From contig NZ_AWXZ01000013.1 in assembly GCF_000496075.1 (NCBI RefSeq), forward strand, positions 62,001 to 126,000: a stretch of DNA of 64,000 nucleotides, in the 5' to 3' direction. Every line of letters starts with the position of its first letter. Positions within the stretch are counted from its first letter, which is position 1. Origin of the DNA: Lutibaculum baratangense AMV1 (GTDB lineage Bacteria > Pseudomonadota > Alphaproteobacteria > Rhizobiales > Tepidamorphaceae). Positions 30,991 through 40,158 of the stretch are shown in pieces. The position numbers were made by a program, and so were the translations under genes. Under the pieces are notes generated by a model. That model searched no databases. It saw nothing but the letters and a program-made list of their open reading frames with translations, and was not told where the DNA came from.

Positions 30991-32085
30991 ATGACCGACA
31001 CCGACGGCGACGCGCTCATCGACCCGCGCTCCATCATCGTCCAGGACGACGACGAGGTCGGCGGCGCCGGCCGCTCGGCCGAGCGCATCCTGAACCAGGA
31101 CGAGATCGACAGCCTCCTGGGCTTCGACCTCAACGACATGAACAGCGGCGAGAAGCGCGGGCTTCGCGCCATCATCGACTCGGCGATGGTCTCCTACGAG
31201 CGCCTGCCGATGCTCGAGATCATCTTCGACCGCCTGGTGAGGCTGCTGACGACGAGCTTGCGCAACTTCACCTCCGACACGGTCGAGGTGTCGCTCGACG
31301 AGCTCACCTCCGTGCGCTTCGGCGACTACCTGAACGCGATCCCGCTGCCGGCGATCCTCGGCGTCACGAAATGCGAGGAGTGGGACAACTACGCCCTCGT
31401 CACGGTCGGCGCGAACCTGATCTACTCGATGGTCGACGTGCTGCTCGGCGGCGGGCGCCGCGGCGACCGGCTGCGCATCGAGGGGCGTCCCTACACGACG
31501 ATCGAGATGAGCCTCGTGCGCAAGCTGATCGAGCTCGTCCTGTCGGACGCAAACGACGCCTTCGCGCCGCTCGCCCCGGTCGGCTTCGGCCTCGAGCGGC
31601 TCGAGACGAACCCGCGCTTCGCCGCGATCACCAGGCCCGCGAACACCGGCATCCTCGTCCGCTTCCAGATCGACATGGAGGAGCGCGGCGGCCATTTCGA
31701 GATCCTCCTGCCCTACGCCACGATCGAGCCCATCCGCGAGCTGCTCCTTCAGCAGTTCATGGGCGAGAAGTTCGGCCAGGACCCGATCTGGGAGGGGCAT
31801 CTCGCCTCCGAGCTCTGGCAGACCGCGGTGGATCTCGACGCGGTGCTCTTCGAGCAGAAGATGCCGATCGGCCGGGTGATGAACTTCGAGGTGGGCCAGA
31901 CGCTGATGCTCGACCGCGGCCCGCGCGACCTCGTCGAGCTCCGATGCGGCGGCACGCCGCTGGTCGACGGCCGTGTCGGCCGCGTCGGCGACAGGGTGGC
32001 GGTCCGCGTGTCGACCGGCCTGCGGCGGCCGAAGACGAGTTATGCCTCGCTGGAAGACTCCAGCGCCATACCGGGAGAGGGTTGA
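30991..32085 (+). CDS. fliM: Flagellar motor switch protein FliM
   Basis: A 364-residue switch-complex subunit that binds phosphorylated CheY. The N-terminal CheY-binding motif LNQDEIDSLLGFD (about residues 30-42) is intact, followed by the CheC-like domain with YERLPMLEIIFDRLVR and the C-terminal SPOA-like domain with IGRVMNFEVGQTLML. The N-terminal extension before the motif is a little longer and more acidic than usual. Its stop overlaps the next gene start (TGATG). Confidence 0.96.
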   Translation: MTDTDGDALIDPRSIIVQDDDEVGGAGRSAERILNQDEIDSLLGFDLNDMNSGEKRGLRAIIDSAMVSYERLPMLEIIFDRLVRLLTTSLRNFTSDTVEVSLDELTSVRFGDYLNAIPLPAILGVTKCEEWDNYALVTVGANLIYSMVDVLLGGGRRGDRLRIEGRPYTTIEMSLVRKLIELVLSDANDAFAPLAPVGFGLERLETNPRFAAITRPANTGILVRFQIDMEERGGHFEILLPYATIEPIRELLLQQFMGEKFGQDPIWEGHLASELWQTAVDLDAVLFEQKMPIGRVMNFEVGQTLMLDRGPRDLVELRCGGTPLVDGRVGRVGDRVAVRVSTGLRRPKTSYASLEDSSAIPGEG

Positions 32086-32603
32086 TGGGGGGATCGTTTC
32101 TGGTGGTTGCGGTGGAGCTTCTCGTCGCGGTGCTCCTCGCGACGACGATCGGCTACTGCGCGCTGCTCAACCGCCGGCTGTCGCGCCTGCGCGCCGACGA
32201 GGCGGCGCTGAAGGCGATGGTCGTCGAGCTCGTCCAGGCGAGCGAGGCCGCCGAGAGGACCGTCGCGGAGTATCGGCGCACGGCGGCCGAATGCGACAGC
32301 GACCTTGCGGCGAAGCTGAAGGATGCCCAGCATTTCAGCCGGTTCCTGACGCACGAGATCGATCGCGGCGAGGCGGTGCTCCTCCGTCTCGCACGCCTCG
32401 GCGAGATGGTTCGCGCCCGCCGTGCGGCGGCCGCCGCGGCCCGTGACGAGGCGGAGAAGGAAGAGGGCGTCGCTCGCGGGCGGAGCTCCGAGGCGGCGCA
32501 TGTCCATCCGGTCCAGGAAGAGGCGGAGCCTGTCAGCCGGGGCCGTGGCTTTGCTCCGGAACTGCCGGAGGACGAGGCCCACGACATGCGGGTGGCGGCA
32601 TGA
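32085..32603 (+). CDS. DUF6468 protein of the flagellar operon
   Basis: A 172-residue protein with an N-terminal membrane helix (VVAVELLVAVLLATTIGYCA, about residues 6-25) and a long cytoplasmic, charged, probably coiled-coil region (LNRRLSRLRADEAALKAMVV onward), matching the DUF6468 proteins found in alphaproteobacterial flagellar operons. The C-terminal 50 residues are acidic and low complexity. Function is unknown. It overlaps fliM by one base and motE by four bases, so it is tightly coupled to both. Confidence 0.85.
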   Translation: MGGSFLVVAVELLVAVLLATTIGYCALLNRRLSRLRADEAALKAMVVELVQASEAAERTVAEYRRTAAECDSDLAAKLKDAQHFSRFLTHEIDRGEAVLLRLARLGEMVRARRAAAAAARDEAEKEEGVARGRSSEAAHVHPVQEEAEPVSRGRGFAPELPEDEAHDMRVAA

Positions 32604-33292
32604 AGGAAGTCCGTCTGCTTCCCCTCGTGATGATCGCGGCGGGTGCGATGCTCGCCCTCAGGGTCACGACGTTCGCGCTCGGCGAGCCGCCGCAGATCGC
32701 GGTGGGCCAGGCGCATGCGCAGGCCGCGGAGGGAGGGGCGACCGTCGCGGAGGAGCCGCTCGACGAGACGTCTCGCCCGGCGCCCGTCCCCGACACCGTC
32801 ACCGGTCTCAACCAGACCTTGCCCGGCGGTTCCGACGCCGCCTCCGCCATCGAGACGAGCCTGGCGGCACGCCGGGCGGAGCTCGAGGCGAAGGCGAGCG
32901 ACCTCGAGCTTCGGGAGAAGCTGCTCTCCGCGACGCAGCAGCGCGTCGAGGAGCGCATCGCGGAGCTCGAGGCGATCGAGCAGCGGCTCGACGCGCTGAT
33001 GGCGAAGCGCAGCGAGGAGGAGGATGCGCGTTTCGCGGCGCTCGTCGAGATGTACGGCAAGATGAAGCCGAAGGATGCCGCGCGAATCATGAACGGGCTC
33101 GACATGGCCGTTCTTCAGCGGGTGGTGGAGAAGATCACGCCCCGGCAGATGTCTGAGATCATGGCGAACATGGACGCGGGCGTCGCCCAGAAGCTGACGA
33201 TGGAGCTGTCCGAGGAGGCCCCGCAGCTGACGGTCGAGGCGGCGCAGCAGCCGGGCGAGCTTCCCAAGATCGTGGGCACGCGCAACCCCTGA
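32600..33292 (+). CDS. motE: MotE family protein (MgtE-N-like domain)
   Basis: A 230-residue secreted or membrane-anchored protein. A hydrophobic N-terminal segment (LLPLVMIAAGAMLALRVTTF) is followed by a coiled coil (EAKASDLELREKLLSATQQR) and an MgtE-N/FliG-like helical domain with KPKDAARIMNGLDMAVLQRV and ARIM..MDAGVAQKLTMEL-type repeats. The Sinorhizobium MotE is a chaperone for the periplasmic motility protein MotC; such a role is plausible here. It ends the fliL operon. Confidence 0.88.
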   Translation: MKEVRLLPLVMIAAGAMLALRVTTFALGEPPQIAVGQAHAQAAEGGATVAEEPLDETSRPAPVPDTVTGLNQTLPGGSDAASAIETSLAARRAELEAKASDLELREKLLSATQQRVEERIAELEAIEQRLDALMAKRSEEEDARFAALVEMYGKMKPKDAARIMNGLDMAVLQRVVEKITPRQMSEIMANMDAGVAQKLTMELSEEAPQLTVEAAQQPGELPKIVGTRNP

Positions 33293-33416
33293 GGGCGTAC
33301 GCGGCGGCGGCGATGTCTCCGCCGGCACCCGTCCGCCGCGGGATCCGGAACCACTTGCCGCGGACGGTGTTCTCCGAACCGGGCGTTCAGCCGCCCTCTT
33401 GCCGGGGAGACGCAGC

Positions 33417-33809
33417 ATGGATCGGTTCACGGGCGGGTGCCTGTGCGGCGACCTCCGGCTTGTCGCGTCGGGGCGGCCCTACCGGGTCGGCCTCTGCCAC
33501 TGCCTCGACTGCCGAAAGCATGGCGGCTCCCTCTTCTACGCGGCCGCGATCTTTCCTTCGGATGCCGTGCCGGTCGAAGGCGAGACGAAGGAGTTCGCCG
33601 GCCGCTTCTTCTGTCCCCGCTGCGGCTCGTCGGTCTTCTCGCGCAGCGCCGACGAGATCGAGATCAATATCGGGGCGATGGATTCTTCCGACCAGCTGGT
33701 GCCGACCTACGAGAGCTGGACCATCCGCCGCGAGGCCTGGCTCCCGCCGTTCCCGCTCGCCCGCCACTACGAGCGCAATCGCGAGGGGCAGGAGCGCTTC
33801 GAGGAGTAG
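33417..33809 (+). CDS. GFA family protein (CENP-V/glutathione-dependent formaldehyde-activating fold)
   Basis: A 130-residue zinc-binding protein. The zinc ligands are visible in GGCLCGDLR, CHCLDCRKHGGSLFYAAAIF and FFCPRCGSSVFSR. Family members bind glutathione adducts or have unknown roles. The ATG at 33417 gives the family start MDRFTGGCLCG. It lies between motE and the TPR gene but has no obvious flagellar role and is probably an unrelated insertion into the region. Confidence 0.92.
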   Translation: MDRFTGGCLCGDLRLVASGRPYRVGLCHCLDCRKHGGSLFYAAAIFPSDAVPVEGETKEFAGRFFCPRCGSSVFSRSADEIEINIGAMDSSDQLVPTYESWTIRREAWLPPFPLARHYERNREGQERFEE

Positions 33810-33855
33810 CCGCCCGTCGCGGCGAAGGGGGTGGCGCCGGTTCCGGAGCATCCAC

Positions 33856-33870
33856 TTAAGCCGTTCTTTA
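33856..33870 (+). promoter_or_regulatory. CtrA-like box upstream of the TPR gene
   Basis: TTAA-N7-TTTA (spacer GCCGTTC), one mismatch from consensus, 67 bases before the TPR protein start. If real it would put this gene under the same control as the class II flagellar genes. Confidence 0.4.
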
Positions 33871-33937
33871 CGCCACACGCGCAGGATCTGGCCTCCGAAG
33901 AGACTGCTCCGAGCGGGCGGCGGACGGGGGCTGGGCG

Positions 33938-36900
33938 ATGCCGCGGGAGCGGAAGACAGTATTCTTGACGCGAAGACTGCAACGGGTGCGCGCCGGCGTC
34001 GCGCTCCTTGCGGCGGCGTGCCTTCTCCTGATCGGGAGCGCGGGTGCCGCGAGCGCCGTCGAAGCCCGGATATCGGCGAACCAGTCGGGCGGCTTCGGCC
34101 GCATCGTCCTGACGTTTCCGTCCGAGGCGCCCGACGCGACGGCGGAAATCCTGGGCGGCGTCGCGGTGCTCGGCTTCGGCAGCCCGGTGGAGCTCGATGT
34201 GGAGCGGATCCGCGCGGGGCTACCCGACTACGTCAACATCGCCAGACGGGATCCCGATGGCCGCGCCGTCCGCATGGCGCTCAATCGCGGCGTCAGCATC
34301 AACATCATGCCGGCGGCCGAGCAGCTCTTCATAGACATCCTGCCCTCCGACTGGCAGGGCGTGGCGCCCGGTCTTCCCCAGGAGGTGATCGACGAGCTCG
34401 CCAGGCGGGCGCAGGAGGCGGAGCGTCTCGCGCGCGAGGCGGCGGAGCGCGCGGCACCGGAGAAGATCCGCATCGACGTCGACTTCGCCGCGATGCCCAC
34501 GTTCGGGCGATATGTCTTCACGCCGGAAAAGCCGATCGAGATGCAGCTCGATCGCGACGAGACGGGCCTCGAGGTCACCTTCAATGCGCCGAGCGTCGTG
34601 CGGCTCGGTGCGCTTCAGGCGAGGCTTCCCTCCTATGTCGGCGATCTCAGCCGCAGCGCGACGGCCGACCGGACGGTGCTGCGTTTCGCCGTGCGATCGA
34701 GCCTGACCGTGCGCGACTTTCGCGAGGGCCAGAGCTACGTCCTCGATTTCGTCCCGCCCGAGGGTTTTCGCGAGCCTGCCGTCGAAGCCGCGCCGGAGGA
34801 CGAGGCAGCGCCGGATGAGGAGGCGGCGGCGGCCGGGCCGGCCGTGCCTTCGCAAGCTCCGCCAGTGCGCAACGTGTCGGCCGACCGGCCGGTGGCCGGC
34901 ACCGGCGCAGAGCCCGCCGTGACGGCGGAGCCTGCCGTGGCCGGCGGTTTGGCGGCGGCTCCCGGCGACGTGTCGGCACCCGTTCCGGCGGTGGCGGAGA
35001 GAAGCGCGCCCGCGCCGATGCCCGCCGCGACGCAAGCCCGGCAGGCCGAGGCGCAGGCGGAACCGGCGATCGACGCCGCCCAGCTCCAGGTCGGGCGCGA
35101 TGCGGAAGGGCTGAGGCTGACCTTCGCGTTCCCGGAGCCCGTTCCGACCGCGGTCTTCGAGCGCCTGCAGGCGCTGTGGATCGTCCTGAGCACGCTCGAT
35201 CCGCTGGAGCTCGGCGCGATCGAGCAGGTGGCGCCGGACCTCGTCACCGGCGTGACGAGCTGGAAGACGGAGGATGCGACGGTGCTGCGCCTCGCGCTGG
35301 CGCGCCCGCTCATCGCGCAGGCGGAGCCGGCCCAGTCCCGCCTCACCGTCCTCGTCGGCGGCGAGCCGGCGCAGCCGGCGACGGCACTCGGCGTCAGGCG
35401 CGTGGCGGGGGACGAGGGGGCGGCCGTCGCGGAGATTCTCCTGACGGGCGCGGGACGCCTGCATGAGATCGAGGACCCCGAGACGGCCGGAAGGCTGGTC
35501 GTCGTCACGGCAGCGGGGCCTGCCCGTGGCTTTCCGAAGCGCCAGCGCTTCGTCGACTTCACCGTGTGGCCCACCGCCCACGCCGTCGCCGTCGAGCGTA
35601 TCGCCGACGGGCTGGACATATCCCTCCAGGGCAACCTCGTCCTGATCTCACGTCCCGCGGGCCTCAACCTCACGGCGTCCGGCGAGAGCGGACCCGCCAA
35701 CCCGCGCCTGGCCGCACAGGAGGCGGCGGCGGCGCGGCCGGGCCATGTGCGGCTCGACGGGGCGATCTCTCCCCGGGAGGCGCACGAGCGTATCAGCCGT
35801 CAGATCCGCCTCGTCGGCAGCGCGCCGGAGATCGGCCGCAACCAGGAGCGGCTGGCGCTCGCGCGGACCTACCTCTCGCTCGGCATGGGTCCCGAGGCTC
35901 TGGGGGTTCTGAAGCTCGCGGGCGAAGCGGCCGGAGAGGCGGCGGGCGAGGCGCCGATGCGGTCGCTCCGCGCGGTGGCGCTGCTCCAGATGCACCGGCC
36001 CCGCGAGGCGCTGAAGGAGCTCGATGGCTTCGACCTCTCGCAATCCACCGACGCGGCGCTCTGGCGCGGACAGGCCTACGCCCAGCTCAGGCGGTGGGAC
36101 GACGCCCTCGCGGCCTTCGCGGCCGGCGATCCGGCGCTCCCGAGCTACCCGCCGCGCCTCCAGCAGGACCTGCTTTTGAGCCAGGCGGAGGCGGCGCTCG
36201 AGCTCGGCCGTCCGGCGCTCGCCAAGGGGGCGCTCGAACAGGCCGAGGATGCCGGGGCGGGCAAGGACAAGCGCTTCAGGCTGCTCGAGGGCCGCTATGC
36301 CGAGATGAGCGGCGACGTCAACCGGGCGATGGCCGCGTATGGCGTCGTGGGGGGCGAGGGGCTGGCGACGGATGTCCACATGGCACAGGCGCGGCTCGGC
36401 CGCATCGTCCTCGGGCAGCGGATCGGCGAGATCGCCGACGCGGACGCGATCAAGGGCCTCGAGACGCTGACGCAGGAGTGGCGGGGCGACGAGACGGAGT
36501 GGCGCGCCTCGCGGCAGCTCGCGGGCCTCTATGCCGAGACCGGCGAGTATCGCAAGGCGTTCGAGCTCCTCCGCACCGCGCTGGTGGCCGATCCCGATTC
36601 TCCCTCGACGAAGGGGATGCAGGAGGATCTCGCCCGCGTCTTCGAGGACGTGTTCCTCGGCGGGAAGGGAGACGAGCTGTCCTCCGTCGAGGCGCTCGCC
36701 CTCTACTACGACTTCAAGGAGATGACGCCGATCGGCCGCAAGGGCGACCAGATGGTTCGCGCGCTCGCGGAGCGTCTCGTGTCGCTCGACCTGCTCGACC
36801 AGGCGGCGGACCTCCTGACCTACCAGGTCGAGCACCGGCTGGGCGGGGCCGCGCGGGCGCAGGTCGCGACCCGGCTCGCCGCCATTCATCTGATGTCCGG

Positions 36901-37453
36901 CCGGGCCGGCGACGCCATCCGCGTCCTGACCTCGACGCACCAGGCCCACCTGCCGGTCGAGATCGAGAACGAGCGCATCCTGCTCGAGGCGCGGGCGCTG
37001 GGGGAGGTCGGCCGTTCCGAGCTCGCGCTCGACCTGCTTCAGACGGTGCCGGAGGACGACCGGGCACGCGAGACGCGCGCGAGCATCTTCTGGAAGGCCG
37101 AGCGGTGGCGCGACGCCGCCGAGGAGTACGAGCGCATCCTCGGCAACAGCTGGAACGAGGCGGCGCCGCTGACGGAGGCCCAGCGGGCTTACGTCCTGCG
37201 CGCCGGCTACGCCTATTCGGCCGCGAAGGACAAGCTGGCGCTGCAGCGCCTGCGCACGAAGTTCCTCGAGAAGATGGCCGACAGCGTGGACGGCCACGCC
37301 TTCGACATCGTCACCCAGCCCGAGGTGGCCGGCACAGGGGAGCTGCAGGCGGTCGTCGCCCGGCTCGCCGACACCGGCACGTTCCGCGCGCTCATGAAGA
37401 CCTACGCCGCGCGCGGCGGCCCTGCCTCGCCGGACGAGATGCCGGAGACCTGA
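33938..37453 (+). CDS. Large periplasmic tetratricopeptide-repeat protein of the flagellar region
   Basis: A 1171-residue protein with a signal peptide (VALLAAACLLLIGSAGAASA, about residues 21-40). Residues about 42-280 contain two AMIN-like beta modules (FGRIVLTFPSEAPDATAEIL and FGRYVFTPEKPIEMQLDRDE). A Pro/Ala/Val-rich disordered linker follows (about 285-380), then another beta module (about 385-560), and TPR-type helical repeats from about 630 to 1150 (LALARTYLSLGMGPEALGVL is one unit). It lies between motE and fliP on the opposite strand from fliOP. The role is unknown; a periplasmic scaffold for the motor or stator is possible. Confidence 0.9.
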   Translation: MPRERKTVFLTRRLQRVRAGVALLAAACLLLIGSAGAASAVEARISANQSGGFGRIVLTFPSEAPDATAEILGGVAVLGFGSPVELDVERIRAGLPDYVNIARRDPDGRAVRMALNRGVSINIMPAAEQLFIDILPSDWQGVAPGLPQEVIDELARRAQEAERLAREAAERAAPEKIRIDVDFAAMPTFGRYVFTPEKPIEMQLDRDETGLEVTFNAPSVVRLGALQARLPSYVGDLSRSATADRTVLRFAVRSSLTVRDFREGQSYVLDFVPPEGFREPAVEAAPEDEAAPDEEAAAAGPAVPSQAPPVRNVSADRPVAGTGAEPAVTAEPAVAGGLAAAPGDVSAPVPAVAERSAPAPMPAATQARQAEAQAEPAIDAAQLQVGRDAEGLRLTFAFPEPVPTAVFERLQALWIVLSTLDPLELGAIEQVAPDLVTGVTSWKTEDATVLRLALARPLIAQAEPAQSRLTVLVGGEPAQPATALGVRRVAGDEGAAVAEILLTGAGRLHEIEDPETAGRLVVVTAAGPARGFPKRQRFVDFTVWPTAHAVAVERIADGLDISLQGNLVLISRPAGLNLTASGESGPANPRLAAQEAAAARPGHVRLDGAISPREAHERISRQIRLVGSAPEIGRNQERLALARTYLSLGMGPEALGVLKLAGEAAGEAAGEAPMRSLRAVALLQMHRPREALKELDGFDLSQSTDAALWRGQAYAQLRRWDDALAAFAAGDPALPSYPPRLQQDLLLSQAEAALELGRPALAKGALEQAEDAGAGKDKRFRLLEGRYAEMSGDVNRAMAAYGVVGGEGLATDVHMAQARLGRIVLGQRIGEIADADAIKGLETLTQEWRGDETEWRASRQLAGLYAETGEYRKAFELLRTALVADPDSPSTKGMQEDLARVFEDVFLGGKGDELSSVEALALYYDFKEMTPIGRKGDQMVRALAERLVSLDLLDQAADLLTYQVEHRLGGAARAQVATRLAAIHLMSGRAGDAIRVLTSTHQAHLPVEIENERILLEARALGEVGRSELALDLLQTVPEDDRARETRASIFWKAERWRDAAEEYERILGNSWNEAAPLTEAQRAYVLRAGYAYSAAKDKLALQRLRTKFLEKMADSVDGHAFDIVTQPEVAGTGELQAVVARLADTGTFRALMKTYAARGGPASPDEMPET

Positions 37454-37490
37454 GGGCACGCGGCTTCGCCTTCGCGGGCGGAGAGGCGCC

Positions 37491-38243
37491 TCATGTCCCG
37501 AAGCTCTGCACGAGGCTGCCCGCGATCAGGTGCCAGCCGTCGACGAGCACGAAGAAGATCAGCTTGAACGGCAGCGAGATCACGATCGGCGGCAGCATCA
37601 TCATGCCCATCGACATGAGGAGCGAGGCCACCACCATGTCGATGATGACGAACGGCACGAAGAGCAGGAAGCCGATCTCGAAGGCGCGGCGGAGCTCGCT
37701 GATCATGAAGGCGGGGACGAGGACCCTGAGCTCGACGTCGTCGGGGCCCTCCGGCTGCTCGGCGCCGGCGAGGTCGACGAAGAGCATGAGGTCCTCCTCG
37801 CGCACCTGCGTCATCATGAAGGTCCTGAAGGGCGCCGCCGCCCGCGGAAACGCCTCGTCGAGCTCCATCTCGCCCGCCAGGAGGGGCTGGACGCCCTCCT
37901 CGTAGGACGTCGTCAGCACCGGCGCCATGATGAAGAACGTTAGGAACAGGGCGAGGCTAATCATCACCGAGTTCGGCGGCGCGGTCTGGAGGCCGATCGC
38001 GGTGCGGAGGAGCGACAGCACGACGACGATCCGCGTGAAGGAGGTGACCATCACGAGGATCGACGGCGCGAGGCTCAGGACGGTGATGAGCGCGATCAGC
38101 TGGAGCGCGCGCTCGGTCAGCCCCGTGTCGTCGGCGAAGTCGAGGGTGAACTCCTGGGCGAGCGCGGGCCCGGCCCAGAGCAGGGCCGCGGCCGTGAGCA
38201 CGCCCGCCGCCGCGGCGAGCGTGCGGCGGCGAGACGCCATCAT
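37491..38243 (-). CDS. fliP: Flagellar type III export protein FliP
   Basis: A 250-residue core component of the flagellar export gate. It has a cleavable signal peptide (AAAAGVLTAAALLWAGPALA) and four membrane helices; conserved parts are VMVTSFTRIVVVLSLLRTAI and the C-terminal MGMMMLPPIVISLPFKLIFF. It follows fliO by five bases on the same strand. Its partners fliQ, fliR and flhB are transcribed away on the other strand beyond flgB-flgC-fliE. Confidence 0.97.
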   Translation of the reverse strand: MMASRRRTLAAAAGVLTAAALLWAGPALAQEFTLDFADDTGLTERALQLIALITVLSLAPSILVMVTSFTRIVVVLSLLRTAIGLQTAPPNSVMISLALFLTFFIMAPVLTTSYEEGVQPLLAGEMELDEAFPRAAAPFRTFMMTQVREEDLMLFVDLAGAEQPEGPDDVELRVLVPAFMISELRRAFEIGFLLFVPFVIIDMVVASLLMSMGMMMLPPIVISLPFKLIFFVLVDGWHLIAGSLVQSFGT

Positions 38244-38248
38244 GAAAC

Positions 38249-39976
38249 TCAGCCGTCCCGCTTCAAGATCTGCTCGTAGATGTTGAATTCGTCGTCTTCG
38301 TCCTTCGGCTTGTTCTCCTTGTCCGAAGGGGCTTGCGGCTTCGGGGTGTCCTGCGCGGCCTCGCTCTCGGGCGCCTGTCGCGGCGCGGGCTGCGGGGCCG
38401 GCCGCTGAGCCTGCGCCGGCCCTTCGCGGGCAGGCTCGGAGCTCTCGGCCTCCGGCGGCTTCGCGGCGGCAGGTCGCCGCGCGGCGAACGGCTCGAGCTT
38501 GAGCTCGGCCGCCATGGCGGCGGCGAGGTCGATCTCGGCGGGCTTCTGCCGCGGCTGCCCGCCCGCCGGCTCCTCGGGCTTCGCCGGCCTCGGCGCCGCC
38601 GGTTCCGCGGGGCGCGGCGCGGGAGCGCGTGCGGCGGGCTCGTCCCTCGCGGGCGTGTCCGGCCTCTCGCGAGGCGTGGCGCTCGCCTCCTCCGCCGGCC
38701 GCGGCGGGGAGGGCTGCGCAGGCTGGGCCGCGCGCTGGCTCGCGAACGGGTTGCCGGGCGCCTCGCGCGCGCTCTCGCGGCGCTCCTCCACGGGGCGGCC
38801 CTCAACGGCCCTGGCGGGGCCGGAGGCCTCGCCATGCTGCTTGGCCGGCTCGCGCGGCGCGGCCGCGTCCGCCGGGGAGGGCGGGGCCGGACGGCGGGCC
38901 ACGGGGGTGAGCGAGGGCTCCACGCGCTCAGACCGGGGCTCCTCGGCGGCTTGCTCCGCCGCCCTCGGTGCGCGGCCGGGTGCGCCGGCGAGGCCTTCGC
39001 CCGATTCCGCACGCGCCGGGCGCGCCGTCTCTGGACGGCGAGAGGCCGGGCTGCCGGCGGCGGCGTCATCGGGCGCGGACGGGGTCGCGGCAGGACCTTC
39101 GCCGCCCGGACGCCTCAATGCCGCCTCGAGGCGCGTGGCCATGGCCTCGAGGTGCTCCGGCTGCCGGCTGCCGGCCGGCGGCTCGGCCGCCGGTGCTCGG
39201 GGCGATTCCTCCGCCTGGGCCGGGCCGGGGAAGGGCACCGTCTGTGCCGGCTGGCGCGGAGGCGTTTGTGACGGGGCCTGGGGACCGGGGTAGCGAGGCG
39301 AAGGCCGCCCGGAGGAGCCTTCCGCTCCACCGGACGCTTCGGCGGCGCTCTCCTTCGAGCCGCGTCCGACGGTCGCCACGCGTTTCAGGGCGGCGAACGG
39401 CGAGGGGCGCTGGCGCTGAGTGTCCTCGGCTTCGGACCGGGAGGAGGTGGGGCTTCCGGCAGCGCGCGAACGGTCGGGAGCAGCTGGGGCGGCGGGGGCG
39501 ACCCGAGGCTCCGCGCGGGCTTCGGGTGCGGCGGGGGCCTGAGGCCGCGGTGCGGGTGCGGTCGGACGCGGCGGCGTCTGCCGCGGCGGCGTCATGTCGG
39601 GCTGGCGCTGCGGCATCGAGCGCATCTGGTCGTCGCCCGCCATCGCGGGGGCGCGGACGTCCGCGACGTCGGCAGCGGCCACCCGGCGGCCGTTGGAGTC
39701 CACAACGATATCGGTCTGCCCGCCCACGAGGAGCAGGTGCTCGGTGTTGTCCCATCGCACGAGCACGAGGCGACGCTTCGCGTCGACGCCGGCGGAATCG
39801 ATGACGGTGATGCGGTGCTGCCTGGTGCGCAGGCCCATCAGGGCCGATCGGCCGGCGGCGAGCCTGCGGATGATCCACGCGGTGAGCGCGATCAGGAGCA
39901 GGACGAACACGAACGCGATGAAGAAGCGAGCGGGAAGGCCCAACTCAACATCCAGGAGCTGTTCGAGAAACTCCAT
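38249..39976 (-). CDS. fliO: FliO-like flagellar export accessory protein with very long disordered tail
   Basis: A 575-residue protein. Residues 1-110 look like FliO: a single membrane helix (FFIAFVFVLLLIALTAWIIR, about residues 17-36) followed by RQHRITVIDSAGVDAKRRLV and ADVADVRAP, a small cytoplasmic domain. The remaining 450 or so residues are Pro/Ala/Arg/Glu low complexity, ending in an acidic-amphipathic segment (DEFNIYEQILKRDG). FliO helps stabilise FliP, whose gene follows by five bases. AGGAGG precedes the ATG at 39976. The tail is far longer than typical FliO. Confidence 0.88.
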   Translation of the reverse strand: MEFLEQLLDVELGLPARFFIAFVFVLLLIALTAWIIRRLAAGRSALMGLRTRQHRITVIDSAGVDAKRRLVLVRWDNTEHLLLVGGQTDIVVDSNGRRVAAADVADVRAPAMAGDDQMRSMPQRQPDMTPPRQTPPRPTAPAPRPQAPAAPEARAEPRVAPAAPAAPDRSRAAGSPTSSRSEAEDTQRQRPSPFAALKRVATVGRGSKESAAEASGGAEGSSGRPSPRYPGPQAPSQTPPRQPAQTVPFPGPAQAEESPRAPAAEPPAGSRQPEHLEAMATRLEAALRRPGGEGPAATPSAPDDAAAGSPASRRPETARPARAESGEGLAGAPGRAPRAAEQAAEEPRSERVEPSLTPVARRPAPPSPADAAAPREPAKQHGEASGPARAVEGRPVEERRESAREAPGNPFASQRAAQPAQPSPPRPAEEASATPRERPDTPARDEPAARAPAPRPAEPAAPRPAKPEEPAGGQPRQKPAEIDLAAAMAAELKLEPFAARRPAAAKPPEAESSEPAREGPAQAQRPAPQPAPRQAPESEAAQDTPKPQAPSDKENKPKDEDDEFNIYEQILKRDG

Positions 39977-40031
39977 GCGAGGGCCTCCTTCTAATCGGGG
40001 CGGCGGGACGCGACACAACCGCGCTACAAAG

Positions 40032-40049
40032 CCGGGCAAAAGTTGCCGA
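40032..40049. promoter_or_regulatory. ftr-like palindrome upstream of fliO
   Basis: CGGGCA-AAAGT-TGCCGA, with the same 6-5-6 geometry as at 25033 and 30363 but weaker arms; the central GGCAA-AAG-TTGCC is a perfect palindrome. It lies nine bases from a CtrA-like box. Confidence 0.45.
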
Positions 40050-40057
40050 CGTCAAGA

Positions 40058-40072
40058 CTAACAGTTGCTTAA
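40058..40072. promoter_or_regulatory. CtrA-like box upstream of fliO-fliP
   Basis: CTAA-N7-TTAA (spacer CAGTTGC), one mismatch from the CtrA consensus, 81 bases before fliO. Confidence 0.45.
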
Positions 40073-40136
40073 CGTCCGTAGCTACACGGACGGTTCCGCC
40101 CGGTTCAAGGGGGCGCGGCGATCCGGTCCGTCGTGG

Positions 40137-40151
40137 TTAACGCTCCGTTAA
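40137..40151. promoter_or_regulatory. CtrA-type box upstream of flgB
   Basis: A perfect TTAA-N7-TTAA (spacer CGCTCCG) followed by CC, 49 bases before flgB. It is the clearest such box besides the one in front of fliX. Confidence 0.65.
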
Positions 40152-40158
40152 CCATACA

